Of a DNA stretch of 61,576 nt, positions 1 to 8,575 are shown one piece after another; position 1 is the first letter of the stretch; each line of letters opens with the position of its first letter. The DNA is from an uncultured Clostridia bacterium (GTDB taxonomy: Bacteria; Bacillota; Clostridia; Oscillospirales; Oscillospiraceae): contig CAMZIY010000001.1 of assembly GCA_947307365.1 (NCBI GenBank), forward strand, positions 1-61,576, read 5' to 3'. The translations under genes and the position numbers were made by a program. Under the pieces are notes generated by a model. It did no database searches. It was not told where the DNA came from and was given only the letters and a program-made list of their open reading frames with translations.

Positions 1-1
1 C

Positions 2-613
2 AAGGAGCCCATGAAGCACCAGTATGATTTCGACGCCGCCACAGCCATCGGCTTCCTGCGGCAATACGGGCTGGATAAGGATTTCAAGCTGAATATCGAA
101 GCGAACCATGCCACTCTGGCGGGGCACACCTTCCAGCATGAACTGCGGGTCTGCCGGGTAAACGGCATGCTGGGCAGCATCGACGCGAACCAGGGAGATC
201 TCCTTCTCGGCTGGGATACGGACGAATTCCCCTTTGACATCTACGAGACCACCTTCGCCATGTACGAAGTGCTCAAGGCCGGCGGGCTCACCGGCGGTTT
301 CAACTTTGACGCGAAAAACCGCCGTCCCTCCAACACCATGGCGGACATGGTGAACGCCTATGCCCTGGGCATGGACAGCTTTGCTCTGGGGCTGAAGAAA
401 GCCGCCGCCCTCATTGAGGACGGCAGGCTGGACCGCTTTCTGGAGGAGCGGTATTCTGGCTGGACCTCCGGGCTCGGTGCGGATATACGGGGCGGCAAAT
501 ACAGTCTCAGCGATCTGGCAGCCCTGGCGGAAAAACAGGGCAAGCCCTCTTCCCTGCCCTCCGGCGGACAGGAAGCGCTGCAGCGGATCGTGAACGAGAT
601 CCTGTTCGGCTGA
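2..613 (+). CDS. xylA: Xylose isomerase, C-terminal part (5' end outside window)
   Basis: Interconverts D-xylose and D-xylulose in the cytoplasm, the first step of bacterial xylose use. The reading frame is open from base 2, so the N-terminal half lies upstream of the window and the ATG at 11 is only an internal Met. The visible 203 residues carry the family's late signatures: [26 protein letters not shown] and GWDTDEFP, which supply metal-binding His, Asp and Glu residues, followed by [10 protein letters not shown] and the [14 protein letters not shown] tail. The GH3 glycosidase starts 9 bases after the stop and is probably co-transcribed, which fits xylan or xyloside use. A phosphoketolase that could take the downstream xylulose 5-phosphate lies 14 kb away. 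Confidence 0.95.
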   Translation, partial: KEPMKHQYDFDAATAIGFLRQYGLDKDFKLNIEANHATLAGHTFQHELRVCRVNGMLGSIDANQGDLLLGWDTDEFPFDIYETTFAMYEVLKAGGLTGGFNFDAKNRRPSNTMADMVNAYALGMDSFALGLKKAAALIEDGRLDRFLEERYSGWTSGLGADIRGGKYSLSDLAALAEKQGKPSSLPSGGQEALQRIVNEILFG

Positions 614-622
614 GGTGCGCAG

Positions 623-2692
623 ATGAAATGCACCAAGGAATACCGCCTCTCCTTCACCGATCGGGCGAAAGCCCTTGTGGCGCAGATGACCCTGGAGGAA
701 AAGGTCTTCCTCATGAGCGGCTGGGTAGGCACGCCTCACGACTTCCCCACCCCGGAGGATCCGAAGGATCGGCACTATAATTTCCACCCATACGGCGCGG
801 GCGGCTGCGAGCGGCTGAACCTGGAGCCCATGCTCTTCTGCGACGGTCCCCGGGGCGTTGTCTCCGGTACAGGCAGGACCACCTGTTTCCCGGTCTCCAT
901 GTGCCGCGGCGCCGCTTTCGATCCGGAGCTGGAGGAGGAGATCGGCCACGCCATCGGCAAGGAAGTCCTGGCCAGCGGCGGGAACCTCTTCGCCGGTGTC
1001 TGCATCAATCTTCCCTACAATCCGGGCTGGGGGCGCAGTCAGGAGACGTACGGGGAAGACAGCTTTGCCATCGGGCAGCTGGGCGCCGCCCTGGTCCGGG
1101 GCGTACAGGCGGAAAACGTGATGGCCTGCGTAAAGCACTTCGCTTTCAACTCCATGGAATTCAGCCGCTTCAAAGTCAGCGTGGACTGCAGCCGCCGTAC
1201 GGAACGGGAGGTCTTTTTGCCTCATTTCCGGGATTGTGTGGATGCCGGCGCCGCCTCGATCATGAGCGCGTACAACAAATACCAGGGCGTGCATTGCGGG
1301 CATAACGCTTACCTTCTGCGGAAAGTGCTGAAGGAAGAATGGGATTTCGACGGTTTCGTGATGAGCGATTTCATTCATGGCGTACGGGCAACGGTGGAAG
1401 CGGCGAACGGCGGCCAGGATATGGAGATGTGTTGGACCCATTTCTTCGGTCAAAAGCTGGTGGACGCCGTGCGGGACGGCCGCGTGCCCGAAGCCCGGAT
1501 CGACGATGCCGCCCTGCGCATCGTTCGCACCCTGCTGGCTTTTCAGACAGCCCGGCAGGAGGATGGGATCCCCGGTGCGGAGGTACTGAACTGCTCCGCA
1601 CACCGGGACCTGGCCCTGCGGGCCGCCCGGGAAGGCATCACGCTGATGAAGAACGACGGTCTGCTGCCCCTGGACCGAGGCAAGATCCGCAGGCTGGCGG
1701 TTTTGGGCAAACTGGCAGAAAAAGAAAACATCGGGGACTGGGGTTCTTCCCGGGTCTATCCGCCCTACGTGGTCACTCCGCTGGAAGGACTTCGCAGGAT
1801 CGTTCCGGATACCGAGCTCATATTTTGCGACGGCAGCGATCTGGAAGCTGCAAAGAAAGCGGCCGGGGATGCGGACGCCGTGCTCTTCGTCGTCGGCCTG
1901 GACCACGGAGACGAGGGAGAATATGTCGCGCCGCAGGATCTGGACCCCAATCAATTCGAGACCATGGGCGGCGATCGGAAGGACCTGGGGCTGCACCGGA
2001 ACGAGATCGAGCTGATCCAGGCCGCCGCACCCGAGAACGAGAACAGCATCGTCGTCCTGATGGGCGGTAATACGCTTATGGCGGGGTCCTGGTTCGACCA
2101 GGTCCGTTCCGTCCTGATGGCCTACTATCCCGGGCAGGAGGGCGGGATCGCCCTGGCCGAGATCCTTTTTGGGGATGTGAACCCCTCCGGCAAGCTTCCC
2201 TTTGTCCTGCCAATGAGGGCGGAGGACCTTCCTGCCGTCAACTGGGACGGGGAAAACCAGTGGTATGATTATTATCACGGCTATACTCTGCTGGAAAAGG
2301 CCGGTACGGCTCCGCTGCTTCCCTATGGCTTTGGTCTGAGTTATACCTCCTTTGCACTGTCCTCCCGGGCTTTCGGTGTCGACGGCGATCAGCTGTGGGC
2401 CAGATGCAGGGTGAAAAACACCGGAAACCGGACCGGCGACGAGGTGATCCAGCTCTATGTAGGGTTCAGCAATTCCTCTCTTGATCGTCCCGATAAGCTT
2501 CTCCGAGGATTTGCTCGGGTATCGCTGGTTCCGGGTGAAGAAAAGGAGGTCGTTATCCGCTGTCCCCTTGAAAAGCTGGCGTATTACGATCCCAAAGAAT
2601 CGGCCTTCCGGCTGGAACACATGGAATACCCGGTGTATATCGGCACCTCTTCCGATCCCCGGGATCTGCTGGAAGGCAGCGTGAGCTTATAG
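623..2692 (+). CDS. Glycoside hydrolase family 3 beta-glycosidase (beta-glucosidase or beta-xylosidase)
   Basis: A 689-residue GH3 enzyme with no obvious signal peptide, so probably cytoplasmic and acting on imported oligosaccharides. The N-terminal TIM-barrel part includes NPGWGRSQETYGEDS and VKHFAFNSME, and the nucleophile loop GFVMSDFIHGV supplies the catalytic Asp (SDF in place of the usual SDW). The middle alpha/beta sandwich starts around ALRAAREGITLMKNDGLLPL, and a fibronectin III-like C-terminal domain follows (KNTGNRTGDEVIQLYV). Its position directly behind xylA suggests a xylose-releasing role, but beta-glucosidase and beta-xylosidase activity cannot be told apart by eye. The ATG is preceded by a GAGGTG site. 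A strong terminator follows at 2709. Confidence 0.93.
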   Translation: MKCTKEYRLSFTDRAKALVAQMTLEEKVFLMSGWVGTPHDFPTPEDPKDRHYNFHPYGAGGCERLNLEPMLFCDGPRGVVSGTGRTTCFPVSMCRGAAFDPELEEEIGHAIGKEVLASGGNLFAGVCINLPYNPGWGRSQETYGEDSFAIGQLGAALVRGVQAENVMACVKHFAFNSMEFSRFKVSVDCSRRTEREVFLPHFRDCVDAGAASIMSAYNKYQGVHCGHNAYLLRKVLKEEWDFDGFVMSDFIHGVRATVEAANGGQDMEMCWTHFFGQKLVDAVRDGRVPEARIDDAALRIVRTLLAFQTARQEDGIPGAEVLNCSAHRDLALRAAREGITLMKNDGLLPLDRGKIRRLAVLGKLAEKENIGDWGSSRVYPPYVVTPLEGLRRIVPDTELIFCDGSDLEAAKKAAGDADAVLFVVGLDHGDEGEYVAPQDLDPNQFETMGGDRKDLGLHRNEIELIQAAAPENENSIVVLMGGNTLMAGSWFDQVRSVLMAYYPGQEGGIALAEILFGDVNPSGKLPFVLPMRAEDLPAVNWDGENQWYDYYHGYTLLEKAGTAPLLPYGFGLSYTSFALSSRAFGVDGDQLWARCRVKNTGNRTGDEVIQLYVGFSNSSLDRPDKLLRGFARVSLVPGEEKEVVIRCPLEKLAYYDPKESAFRLEHMEYPVYIGTSSDPRDLLEGSVSL

Positions 2693-2708
2693 TCCTGTAA
2701 TGGTATGA

Positions 2709-2742
2709 AGACCGGCAGCTTCCCGCTGCCGGTCTGTTTTTG
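2709..2742 (+). terminator. Rho-independent terminator after the GH3 gene
   Basis: An 11-bp stem AGACCGGCAGC / GCTGCCGGTCT with a 5-base loop is followed by GTTTTTG. It ends the xylA-GH3 unit and lies just before the 3' end of the convergent DUF2461 gene. Confidence 0.9.
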
Positions 2743-2748
2743 TATCCC

Positions 2749-3432
2749 TCAATCCCATTTTTGTTCTTCCGCCGCGCCCTGTGCGGCGTCCAGCAGATAC
2801 CGGCGAACGGGAGCCAGAGCTGCGGTCATTTCCCTCACCCGGTCCGAGAACGCGTCGAACCCGCCCAGTTCATCGTCCTCCAGGTCATAAAGGCAGGTCC
2901 AATTTCTCATCCGCACCCACTCCGCTGCCGGATGGTCGGCGGAAAAGCCTCTGGGCATGGTTTTCAGCCGGTTTCCGGTGATCGCCAGATGGTTCTGCCG
3001 GAGCAGATCCGTCAGTTCTTCCCAGTTTCTTTGGATGTACTCCCGCACATGATTGGTGGCCGCGGTGGTTTCGCACCACAGCCCGGTCCCGAAACAGCTG
3101 TTCCCCGGGGCGATCATCAGGAAATACCCGATGGGCTGCCAGGATCTCCGGTTCCGGGAAAGGTATGCCCGAAAGGAAGGCTGATAGGGCGGTCCGTTCT
3201 TATGGACGCGCATATCACGCGGGATACGGTACATCCAGTCCTTGGGATCCATGTACAGGATATCCTGCGCCAGATCCGGGTCGCCCTCCGCCACGGCAAA
3301 ACGCAGCTGACCCAGAAGGGTGCGGAAATCCGCCTTCGCCAGCTCGTATTCCTTGTGGTTGGCGTGAAACCATTCCCGGTCATTGTGGGCATCCAATTCG
3401 CTGCAGTAACGCAGCATCCGTTTGCAATCCAT
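2749..3432 (-). CDS. DUF2461 (TIGR02453-like) family protein
   Basis: A 227-residue protein of unknown biochemical function. It matches the DUF2461 pattern: an N-terminal FHANHKEYELAKADFRTLL-type helix after NDREWF, then MYRIPRDMRVHKNGPPYQPSF and GYFLMIAPGNSCFGTGLW. The start is placed at 3432 because an AGAGGGGGG site lies directly upstream; an upstream frame extension to 3477 would run into the deacetylase. It is the last gene of the minus-strand set that begins with sigG, 54 bases after the deacetylase. Nothing in the sequence suggests a partner or substrate. Confidence 0.8.
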   Translation of the reverse strand: MDCKRMLRYCSELDAHNDREWFHANHKEYELAKADFRTLLGQLRFAVAEGDPDLAQDILYMDPKDWMYRIPRDMRVHKNGPPYQPSFRAYLSRNRRSWQPIGYFLMIAPGNSCFGTGLWCETTAATNHVREYIQRNWEELTDLLRQNHLAITGNRLKTMPRGFSADHPAAEWVRMRNWTCLYDLEDDELGGFDAFSDRVREMTAALAPVRRYLLDAAQGAAEEQKWD

Positions 3433-3486
3433 GGCCGCCCCCCCTCTCTTTCTCCTCAGAAAGTATATCACAGGCACGAAGCCTGT

Positions 3487-4332
3487 TCAAGGTTCGGAGC
3501 GTCGTCCAAGAGTCGCCTCCGCCTGGGACAGGAGCTTCTCCAAGTCCGCCCCATGGCTCCTGCAGATGCGTTTCATCTTCCGGAGGCAGTCCGGATCCCG
3601 GGTCAGCCGGTTCATGCCGAAATCGCAGGTCAGGGTGGCGAGAAAACCGCATTCCTCCAGGATCCCCTCCAGCTCATCACTGTAGAAGCCGTAGGGATAC
3701 GCAAAAGTGCTCGCCGGATGTCCCGTCCTTCGATACAGTTCCTCCTGCAGGCGATCCGCATCCACGCGGATCCTTTCTTCATAGGCAAGATCATCCTCTT
3801 CCCACCTGCGTCTGCAGCCCTGTTCGCCGCCGCTCTCATGATGGAGATCATAGCTGTGATTCTGGAGTTCCACACACCCGAAATCGCGCATTTCCAGCAG
3901 TTCCTTCCAGCCGGCATGCACGTAGGGTCCGCCCTGCTCCGGCAGCAGGCTGAATTCATCCGCGCTCTTTCCGATCACGTTGATGACAGCCTTTGCTCCA
4001 TACCGCTTCAGCAGGGGGAACAAGCGGCGGTAACTGCTCTCATACCCATCGTCAAAAGTGAGCAGGATCGGTTTTTCCGGCAGGGATACTCCGTCATATA
4101 CAAACTCTAGGACATTCTCCATGAATACCGTCGTGTAGCCTTCCCGCTGAAGGAAACGCAGATCGCTTTCCATCTCCTCCGGCAGGATCGCATCCTTTCC
4201 GGGGGCGTCGTACCGCACCTCATGATACATGAGAACAGGCAGCAGGACTTCCTTCGGCTTCTCCTGCCATAGTTCTCCGTTTCCGTTCAGCGTCAGAACG
4301 ATAGTCAGCGCAGCCCATAACCGCCGCAGCAT
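3487..4332 (-). CDS. Polysaccharide deacetylase (NodB/PdaA-like), probably exported
   Basis: A carbohydrate esterase family 4 protein of 281 residues, expected to remove N- or O-acetyl groups from peptidoglycan or another wall polymer outside the membrane. A short hydrophobic N-terminus (residues 5-16) could act as signal or anchor. The NodB domain starts at LPVLMYHEV. The TFDDGYE motif (92-98) gives the catalytic Asp pair, NHSYDLHH (158-165) the metal His residues, and FAYPYGFYSD a later motif. It starts 13 bases after sigG with a GGGGGACG site, so it is probably co-transcribed. In Bacillus the sigma-G-dependent PdaA deacetylase is needed for spore cortex, so a spore role is a reasonable inference, not something the sequence proves. 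Confidence 0.88.
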   Translation of the reverse strand: MLRRLWAALTIVLTLNGNGELWQEKPKEVLLPVLMYHEVRYDAPGKDAILPEEMESDLRFLQREGYTTVFMENVLEFVYDGVSLPEKPILLTFDDGYESSYRRLFPLLKRYGAKAVINVIGKSADEFSLLPEQGGPYVHAGWKELLEMRDFGCVELQNHSYDLHHESGGEQGCRRRWEEDDLAYEERIRVDADRLQEELYRRTGHPASTFAYPYGFYSDELEGILEECGFLATLTCDFGMNRLTRDPDCLRKMKRICRSHGADLEKLLSQAEATLGRRSEP

Positions 4333-4345
4333 GCCCGTCCCCCTT

Positions 4346-5128
4346 TCACATGCTCTTTTTGATCTGTCCGATGGCGTTTTTCTCCAATCTGGACACCTGT
4401 GCCTGGCTGATCCCGATCTCCGCCGAGACTTCCATCTGCGTTTTCCCGTCGCAGTAACGCAGAGCGAGGATGTGGCGTTCCCGGCTGCTGAGGCGTTTTA
4501 CCGCCTCATTCAAGGCGATCTGCTCCAGCCAGTTCTCATCGGTATTCCGGGTATCGGAGATCTGATCCATCACGAACACTGCATCTCCGGCGGCATTGTA
4601 GATCGGTTCATACAGACTCATGGGTTCGGATATGGCGTCCATGGAGATCACCACGTCCTCCCGTTTTATGCCCAGCAGTCCGGCGATCTCATCCGCAGTC
4701 GGTTCAGACTGCTTCTGTCCCATCAGTTGTTCTCTCGCCTGAAGTACCCGGTACGCAGTATCCCTCAGGCTGCGGCTGACCCGGATCGGACTGTTATCCC
4801 GGAGATACCGCCGGATCTCCCCGATGATCATGGGAACGCCATAGGTGGAAAAACGCACGTTCTGGTTCACATCAAAGTTGTCGATCGCCTTGATCAGTCC
4901 GACACATCCCACCTGGAACAGGTCGTCCAGGTTTTCGCTGCGCTGGCTGTACCGGCCGGAAAACCGCTGGATCACAGAGAGGACCAGGCGCAGATTGCCC
5001 TCGATCAGTTGTTCCCTCGCCTTTCTGTCGCCGGCATGGGCCAGCCGCAGCAGCCGATCCGTTTCCTCCGGTTTCAGGGTCTTGAGCTGAGCGGTATTGA
5101 TCCCGCAGATCTCAACCTTTCCGATCAT
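4346..5128 (-). CDS. sigG: RNA polymerase sporulation sigma factor SigG
   Basis: A 260-residue sigma-70 family factor that drives late forespore transcription. It begins with the SigG-typical KVEICGINTAQLKTLKPEE, which mirrors VEICGVDTSKL in Bacillus. Region 2 is NLRLVLSVIQRF, DDLFQVGCVGLIKAIDNFD and VRFSTYGVPMIIGEIRRYLR; region 3 is SPIRVSRSLRDTAY; region 4 ends with the DNA-binding helix MEVSAEIGISQAQVSRLEK. The start is set at 5128 because GGAGG lies 8 bases upstream; the longer frame to 5158 adds 10 residues without a better ribosome site. In Bacillus and many Clostridia sigG sits behind sigE; here it stands alone with a deacetylase and a DUF2461 gene. It is the clearest sign that the organism is, or descends from, a spore former. 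Confidence 0.96.
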   Translation of the reverse strand: MIGKVEICGINTAQLKTLKPEETDRLLRLAHAGDRKAREQLIEGNLRLVLSVIQRFSGRYSQRSENLDDLFQVGCVGLIKAIDNFDVNQNVRFSTYGVPMIIGEIRRYLRDNSPIRVSRSLRDTAYRVLQAREQLMGQKQSEPTADEIAGLLGIKREDVVISMDAISEPMSLYEPIYNAAGDAVFVMDQISDTRNTDENWLEQIALNEAVKRLSSRERHILALRYCDGKTQMEVSAEIGISQAQVSRLEKNAIGQIKKSM

Positions 5129-5162
5129 CCTGACGTCCTCCCGCGGAGATATCCGCAAAGGC

Positions 5163-5192
5163 TAGTATTGCCGCGGGGCGGCGGTTTTATGA
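5163..5192 (-). promoter_or_regulatory. Possible forespore-type (sigma F/G) promoter for sigG
   Basis: On the minus strand, TCATA and, 17 bases later, CAATACTA lie 35-60 bases upstream of the sigG start. This resembles the forespore -35 and CATACTA-like -10 elements. No vegetative TTGACA/TATAAT pair is seen in this gap on this strand. The match is partial. Confidence 0.35.
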
Positions 5193-5221
5193 GTCAGGAA
5201 AGGGAAGGCTGCCGCCGGGAA

Positions 5222-5250
5222 TTGACATTTTCCTTCTCCCATTTTAATAT
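5222..5250 (+). promoter_or_regulatory. SigmaA-type promoter for the MutS-family pair
   Basis: TTGACA (5222-5227), a 17-base spacer and TAATAT (5245-5250), about 37 bases upstream of the first MutS-family start. The pair therefore starts divergently from sigG. Confidence 0.65.
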
Positions 5251-5286
5251 AAATCATCCTCTGAAACCGTTATCTGGAGAATGCCG

Positions 5287-7047
5287 ATGAATGGAAACGA
5301 TTTGCTTTGGGCTGAAGGAAAACCGCTGGGCGGACTGGATATCTCTCTGGCATACGAAGACCTGGAACTGAATCGGCTGTGCATGCTGCTTTTCCCCTCC
5401 CTGGGCACGGAAGGGGCGCTGTCCTTTGCCGAATCCCTGCTGACGGATGACGGAGAAACCATCCGGATGCGGCAGGCTGCCATCCGGGAGCTTCTGGCGC
5501 GTCCGGCCCTTGCCGCTGTCCTGGAAAAGCTGCTTCAGGCCATGAACGAGATGGACGCCGCTTACCGGGGGCTTCTGGATAATCCTGTGGGACAGCGGGT
5601 CACCCGAATGGATGCCGCCATGGACAGCGTAAAAAAGGCCGTGATCCGTCTGGAACGAAATATCTCCCAGCAAGCCGCCGATATCCGGGAAGAGAACGCC
5701 GCCGACAATCGCTACGCCCAGCTTCTCCGCTATACGCTGTTCCGCAAGCGTCTCGCAGCCTGCTATACCGAGGAAATGTCGCTTCTGCTGGACGAGCTGA
5801 AACGCGAGCCCTGCAGCAGTCTGCCTTTACAGGCGCTTTCGCGCTGGGCGGAGGAATGTGCCGCCCGGGACCATATTGAGCAGACTTCGGAGGTTCTCCG
5901 GCGCCTGGATGCAGAATGGAAGGGTGTCGGAGCCTTCGCCATAGACGTCTGTATGGACAGCCGTCGGATCATCGTCGGCCTGGAAGTGGCGGAGATCCGG
6001 CCGGGACCCTATGCCCAGCGGGGAATGTTTGAAGGGGCCGGTACGGCCGATCCCAAAGATGGGATCACCTCCCTGATCAGTTTTCCGCAGAACGGTTCCG
6101 GCACGCTGTTTCAGGAATACCTCCTCTCCCAGGTGGGGTATGAGGTCCGCGGCCAGCTGACAAAGCTCCGGGACGCCCTGGTGAAGCTTCCGCTGAGCGG
6201 AGTGGAGGAACTGCTGAGTCTCCGGGACGCCTTGCTGTATTACACAGGCGCCGCCGGTTTTTGCCGCAAACTGCAGGAAAAGGGCAGCGCGATCTGCGCT
6301 CCCTCCATCACGGAGGCCTTGACCTTCCGTTACACGGCTGCCCGCCTTCCCGAGCAGAGCTGTACGGGCGTCCTGCCTGTGCCCAACGATCTGGCTCTTG
6401 AACCGGGCGGCTGCATTCTGATGACCGGGCCGAACAGTTCCGGTAAAACCTGCTGCCTGATCATGGCCGGTCAGCTGCTTTTCCTGGGCCAGCTGGGCTG
6501 TCTGATCCCAGCCGAAGCGGGTGAATTCTCCCCGCGTGACCGTCTGCTGACCCTTTTTGCCGCCGGGGAAAGCAAAACCGGCGAGGACAGCCGCATGGGT
6601 ATGGAGGTACAGCGCATCCGGCTGCTCCGTTCTCTCATGACCCCAAGAAGCATTCTTCTGTTCAACGAACCCATGACCAGCACCAGCGCCGCAGAAGGTG
6701 CGCAGATCTGTACAGATCTTCTGACCGATCTGGCGAGGCAGGAGGTCTCCTCCATTCTGGTCACCCATTTCAACCATATCTGGCCTGGCCTGGAGGCCAA
6801 CTTTGCCGCCCTGGGACTTTCGGAACGGCTTCACAGTCTGGTCATGACCGCTTTGGAAACCACCGAGGGCGTACAGTACCTGTATAAGCTGGAGGAAGCG
6901 CCGCCTCCGCCCTCCAGCCACGCAAGAGCTGTGGTGGCTGCGAAAGGCCTGCGGCTGGAGGATATGCTCTCGGGTCTCAGCGCCAGGGGACTGGACGTCC
7001 GCCCGGCGGATCCCGGCTGGGACCGGATCCGCCGCGGCATACTTTGA
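5287..7047 (+). CDS. MutS-family ATPase, first of a tandem pair
   Basis: A 586-residue protein with a MutS-type core (lever/clamp-like helical region, then ATPase domain V). It lacks the N-terminal mismatch-reading domain I with its Phe-x-Glu motif, so it is not orthodox MutS. Walker A is GPNSSGKT (381-388). The Walker B position reads LLFNEPMTST, with Asn where classical MutS has Asp; this NE form is, to my recollection, usual in the small MutS-related proteins of Firmicutes. ILVTHF follows as the His switch. The start at 5287 is preferred over ATG 5281 because GGAG sits 7 bases upstream. A second paralogue starts 15 bases after the stop, which suggests a heterodimer. Function unknown; a role in mismatch repair should not be assumed. 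Confidence 0.85.
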   Translation: MNGNDLLWAEGKPLGGLDISLAYEDLELNRLCMLLFPSLGTEGALSFAESLLTDDGETIRMRQAAIRELLARPALAAVLEKLLQAMNEMDAAYRGLLDNPVGQRVTRMDAAMDSVKKAVIRLERNISQQAADIREENAADNRYAQLLRYTLFRKRLAACYTEEMSLLLDELKREPCSSLPLQALSRWAEECAARDHIEQTSEVLRRLDAEWKGVGAFAIDVCMDSRRIIVGLEVAEIRPGPYAQRGMFEGAGTADPKDGITSLISFPQNGSGTLFQEYLLSQVGYEVRGQLTKLRDALVKLPLSGVEELLSLRDALLYYTGAAGFCRKLQEKGSAICAPSITEALTFRYTAARLPEQSCTGVLPVPNDLALEPGGCILMTGPNSSGKTCCLIMAGQLLFLGQLGCLIPAEAGEFSPRDRLLTLFAAGESKTGEDSRMGMEVQRIRLLRSLMTPRSILLFNEPMTSTSAAEGAQICTDLLTDLARQEVSSILVTHFNHIWPGLEANFAALGLSERLHSLVMTALETTEGVQYLYKLEEAPPPPSSHARAVVAAKGLRLEDMLSGLSARGLDVRPADPGWDRIRRGIL

Positions 7048-7062
7048 GAGGAGGCGCGGCAT

Positions 7063-8562
7063 ATGGCTTGTTTACTGTATCCCAACGGGAAAATACAGGC
7101 ATCGGCTTCCTTCCCTTCCCAAACCGTGGAGGATCTTCAGCTGGACCGGCTGGCCGAGGCTATGTCGATCTCCGAATACTATCGTGTCAGCGCCGGCGAG
7201 CTTTGCGCTCTGTTCACCGAGGACCCCGCGATTATCTGCTGGCGGCAGGCTGTAATCAGAGATATCCTGCAGCTGTCGGGACTGGATGAAGCGCTGAGCC
7301 GTCTGCTGGATAGTCTGGACGGCTGGGAAGGCCGCAGCAGCGGACGCCGCGTCGCGGACAGTTTTGCCGTAGGCTTTTCGTTGGAGGATTTCAGCTGGCT
7401 GGAAGGCTACCTGCGCAAAGTGGACGCATCCTGGGCGGAACTGAGCCGTTTTTCCGTGGAGAGCGAGGGGCTGCACACGCTGGTCGGACTGCTGGATGAT
7501 CTGCGCAACTCTCCGAGATATCAAAGCATCGCCGCCGATTTTGAGGCGCTCTGCTCCGGTCATTCGGCTCCCGCCACTATGCGGATCGGCTATAACCTGG
7601 ACAAGGAATTGAAGCCTTCCCGGCTTAAGCTGCTGCGCATGGATCCCCCCGCAGAGAAAACGGCCAAAGGCAAAGGCACGCAAAAACGCCAGATGATGCT
7701 CAACCAGCGGGCAATCGAAATGGATGCGTTGCTTCTGCAGCGGCTCAGCGCACAGGCTTCCCAGGATATCGGCAGCTTTGTGATCCGTGAAACCGCAGTC
7801 CTTCGCGGTCTGCGCAGGGAACTGGTTTTCTGCCTTTCCGCCGCCAAACTCGCGCGCAGCTGGCAGGCAGCGGGATTGCCCGTCGCCTTCCCTGCCCTGC
7901 GCCCGGCATCCGAAAAGGCCTTTTCCGCCCGGGATCTGTTCGATCCCCTGCTGCTGATCTCCGGCAAGGAACATGTGGTATGCAACGATGCGGACCTGCA
8001 GCCCGGAGGCGAGCTGGTTTTCCTCACCGGGGCAAACCAGGGCGGAAAGACCGTATTCCTGCTGAGCCTGGGGCTGTGCCAGTGGCTGACTCAGCTTGGC
8101 TTTCCCATTCCCGCTCGGGAGGCCTATGTCAGTCCGGTGAAAAACATTCTCACGATCTTTGCCCCCAATGGCCAGGAATACGGCAGAAAGGGGCTGCTCG
8201 CGGAGGAAGCGGGCCGTATCGCCGAGGCGATCTCGAATCTCACGGAAGAGAGCATGCTGCTCTTTAATGAGCCGCTGACCAGCACGGGTCCGGAAGAAAC
8301 AAAATCCATCTCCGCCGAGGTAGCCGCCGTCTGTATGGCAGCCGGAGCGCGGGGCATCTGGGTCACCCACGTCTACGAGCTGGCCGGAGAACGTTCCGCT
8401 CTGGAAGCAGCCGTTCCCTGGGGCAGCCATGCCGGTTCCATGCGGGTCGTTCTTGAAGATGAAGAAGGCTCCCCGCGCTTCACCTATCACGTGGAGCGCG
8501 GAGAGCCGCTGGGGAACAGCCATGCCGACGATGCCCTGCGTCGGGGCGGCGTCGTATTTTGA
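7063..8562 (+). CDS. MutS-family ATPase, second of a tandem pair
   Basis: A 499-residue paralogue of the upstream gene, shorter at the N-terminus. Walker A is GANQGGKT (323-330), Walker B region LLFNEPLTST again has Asn-Glu, and IWVTHVYELAG is the later switch. As with its partner there is no mismatch-recognition domain. The AGGAGG site lies 9 bases before the ATG and the gap to the upstream stop is 15 bases, so translation is probably coupled. The two proteins are clearly different in sequence outside the ATPase motifs, in line with an old duplication and two distinct subunits. The gene converges on the acyl-CoA synthetase with only 13 bases between stops and no clear hairpin. Confidence 0.85.
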   Translation: MACLLYPNGKIQASASFPSQTVEDLQLDRLAEAMSISEYYRVSAGELCALFTEDPAIICWRQAVIRDILQLSGLDEALSRLLDSLDGWEGRSSGRRVADSFAVGFSLEDFSWLEGYLRKVDASWAELSRFSVESEGLHTLVGLLDDLRNSPRYQSIAADFEALCSGHSAPATMRIGYNLDKELKPSRLKLLRMDPPAEKTAKGKGTQKRQMMLNQRAIEMDALLLQRLSAQASQDIGSFVIRETAVLRGLRRELVFCLSAAKLARSWQAAGLPVAFPALRPASEKAFSARDLFDPLLLISGKEHVVCNDADLQPGGELVFLTGANQGGKTVFLLSLGLCQWLTQLGFPIPAREAYVSPVKNILTIFAPNGQEYGRKGLLAEEAGRIAEAISNLTEESMLLFNEPLTSTGPEETKSISAEVAAVCMAAGARGIWVTHVYELAGERSALEAAVPWGSHAGSMRVVLEDEEGSPRFTYHVERGEPLGNSHADDALRRGGVVF

Positions 8563-8575
8563 TCCCTTTCCCGAT

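Noticed and set aside
5287..8562. Orthodox mismatch repair MutS or MutS2
   Set aside because: No mismatch-recognition domain with Phe-x-Glu, no C-terminal Smr nuclease domain, and a non-standard Walker B motif in both proteins.
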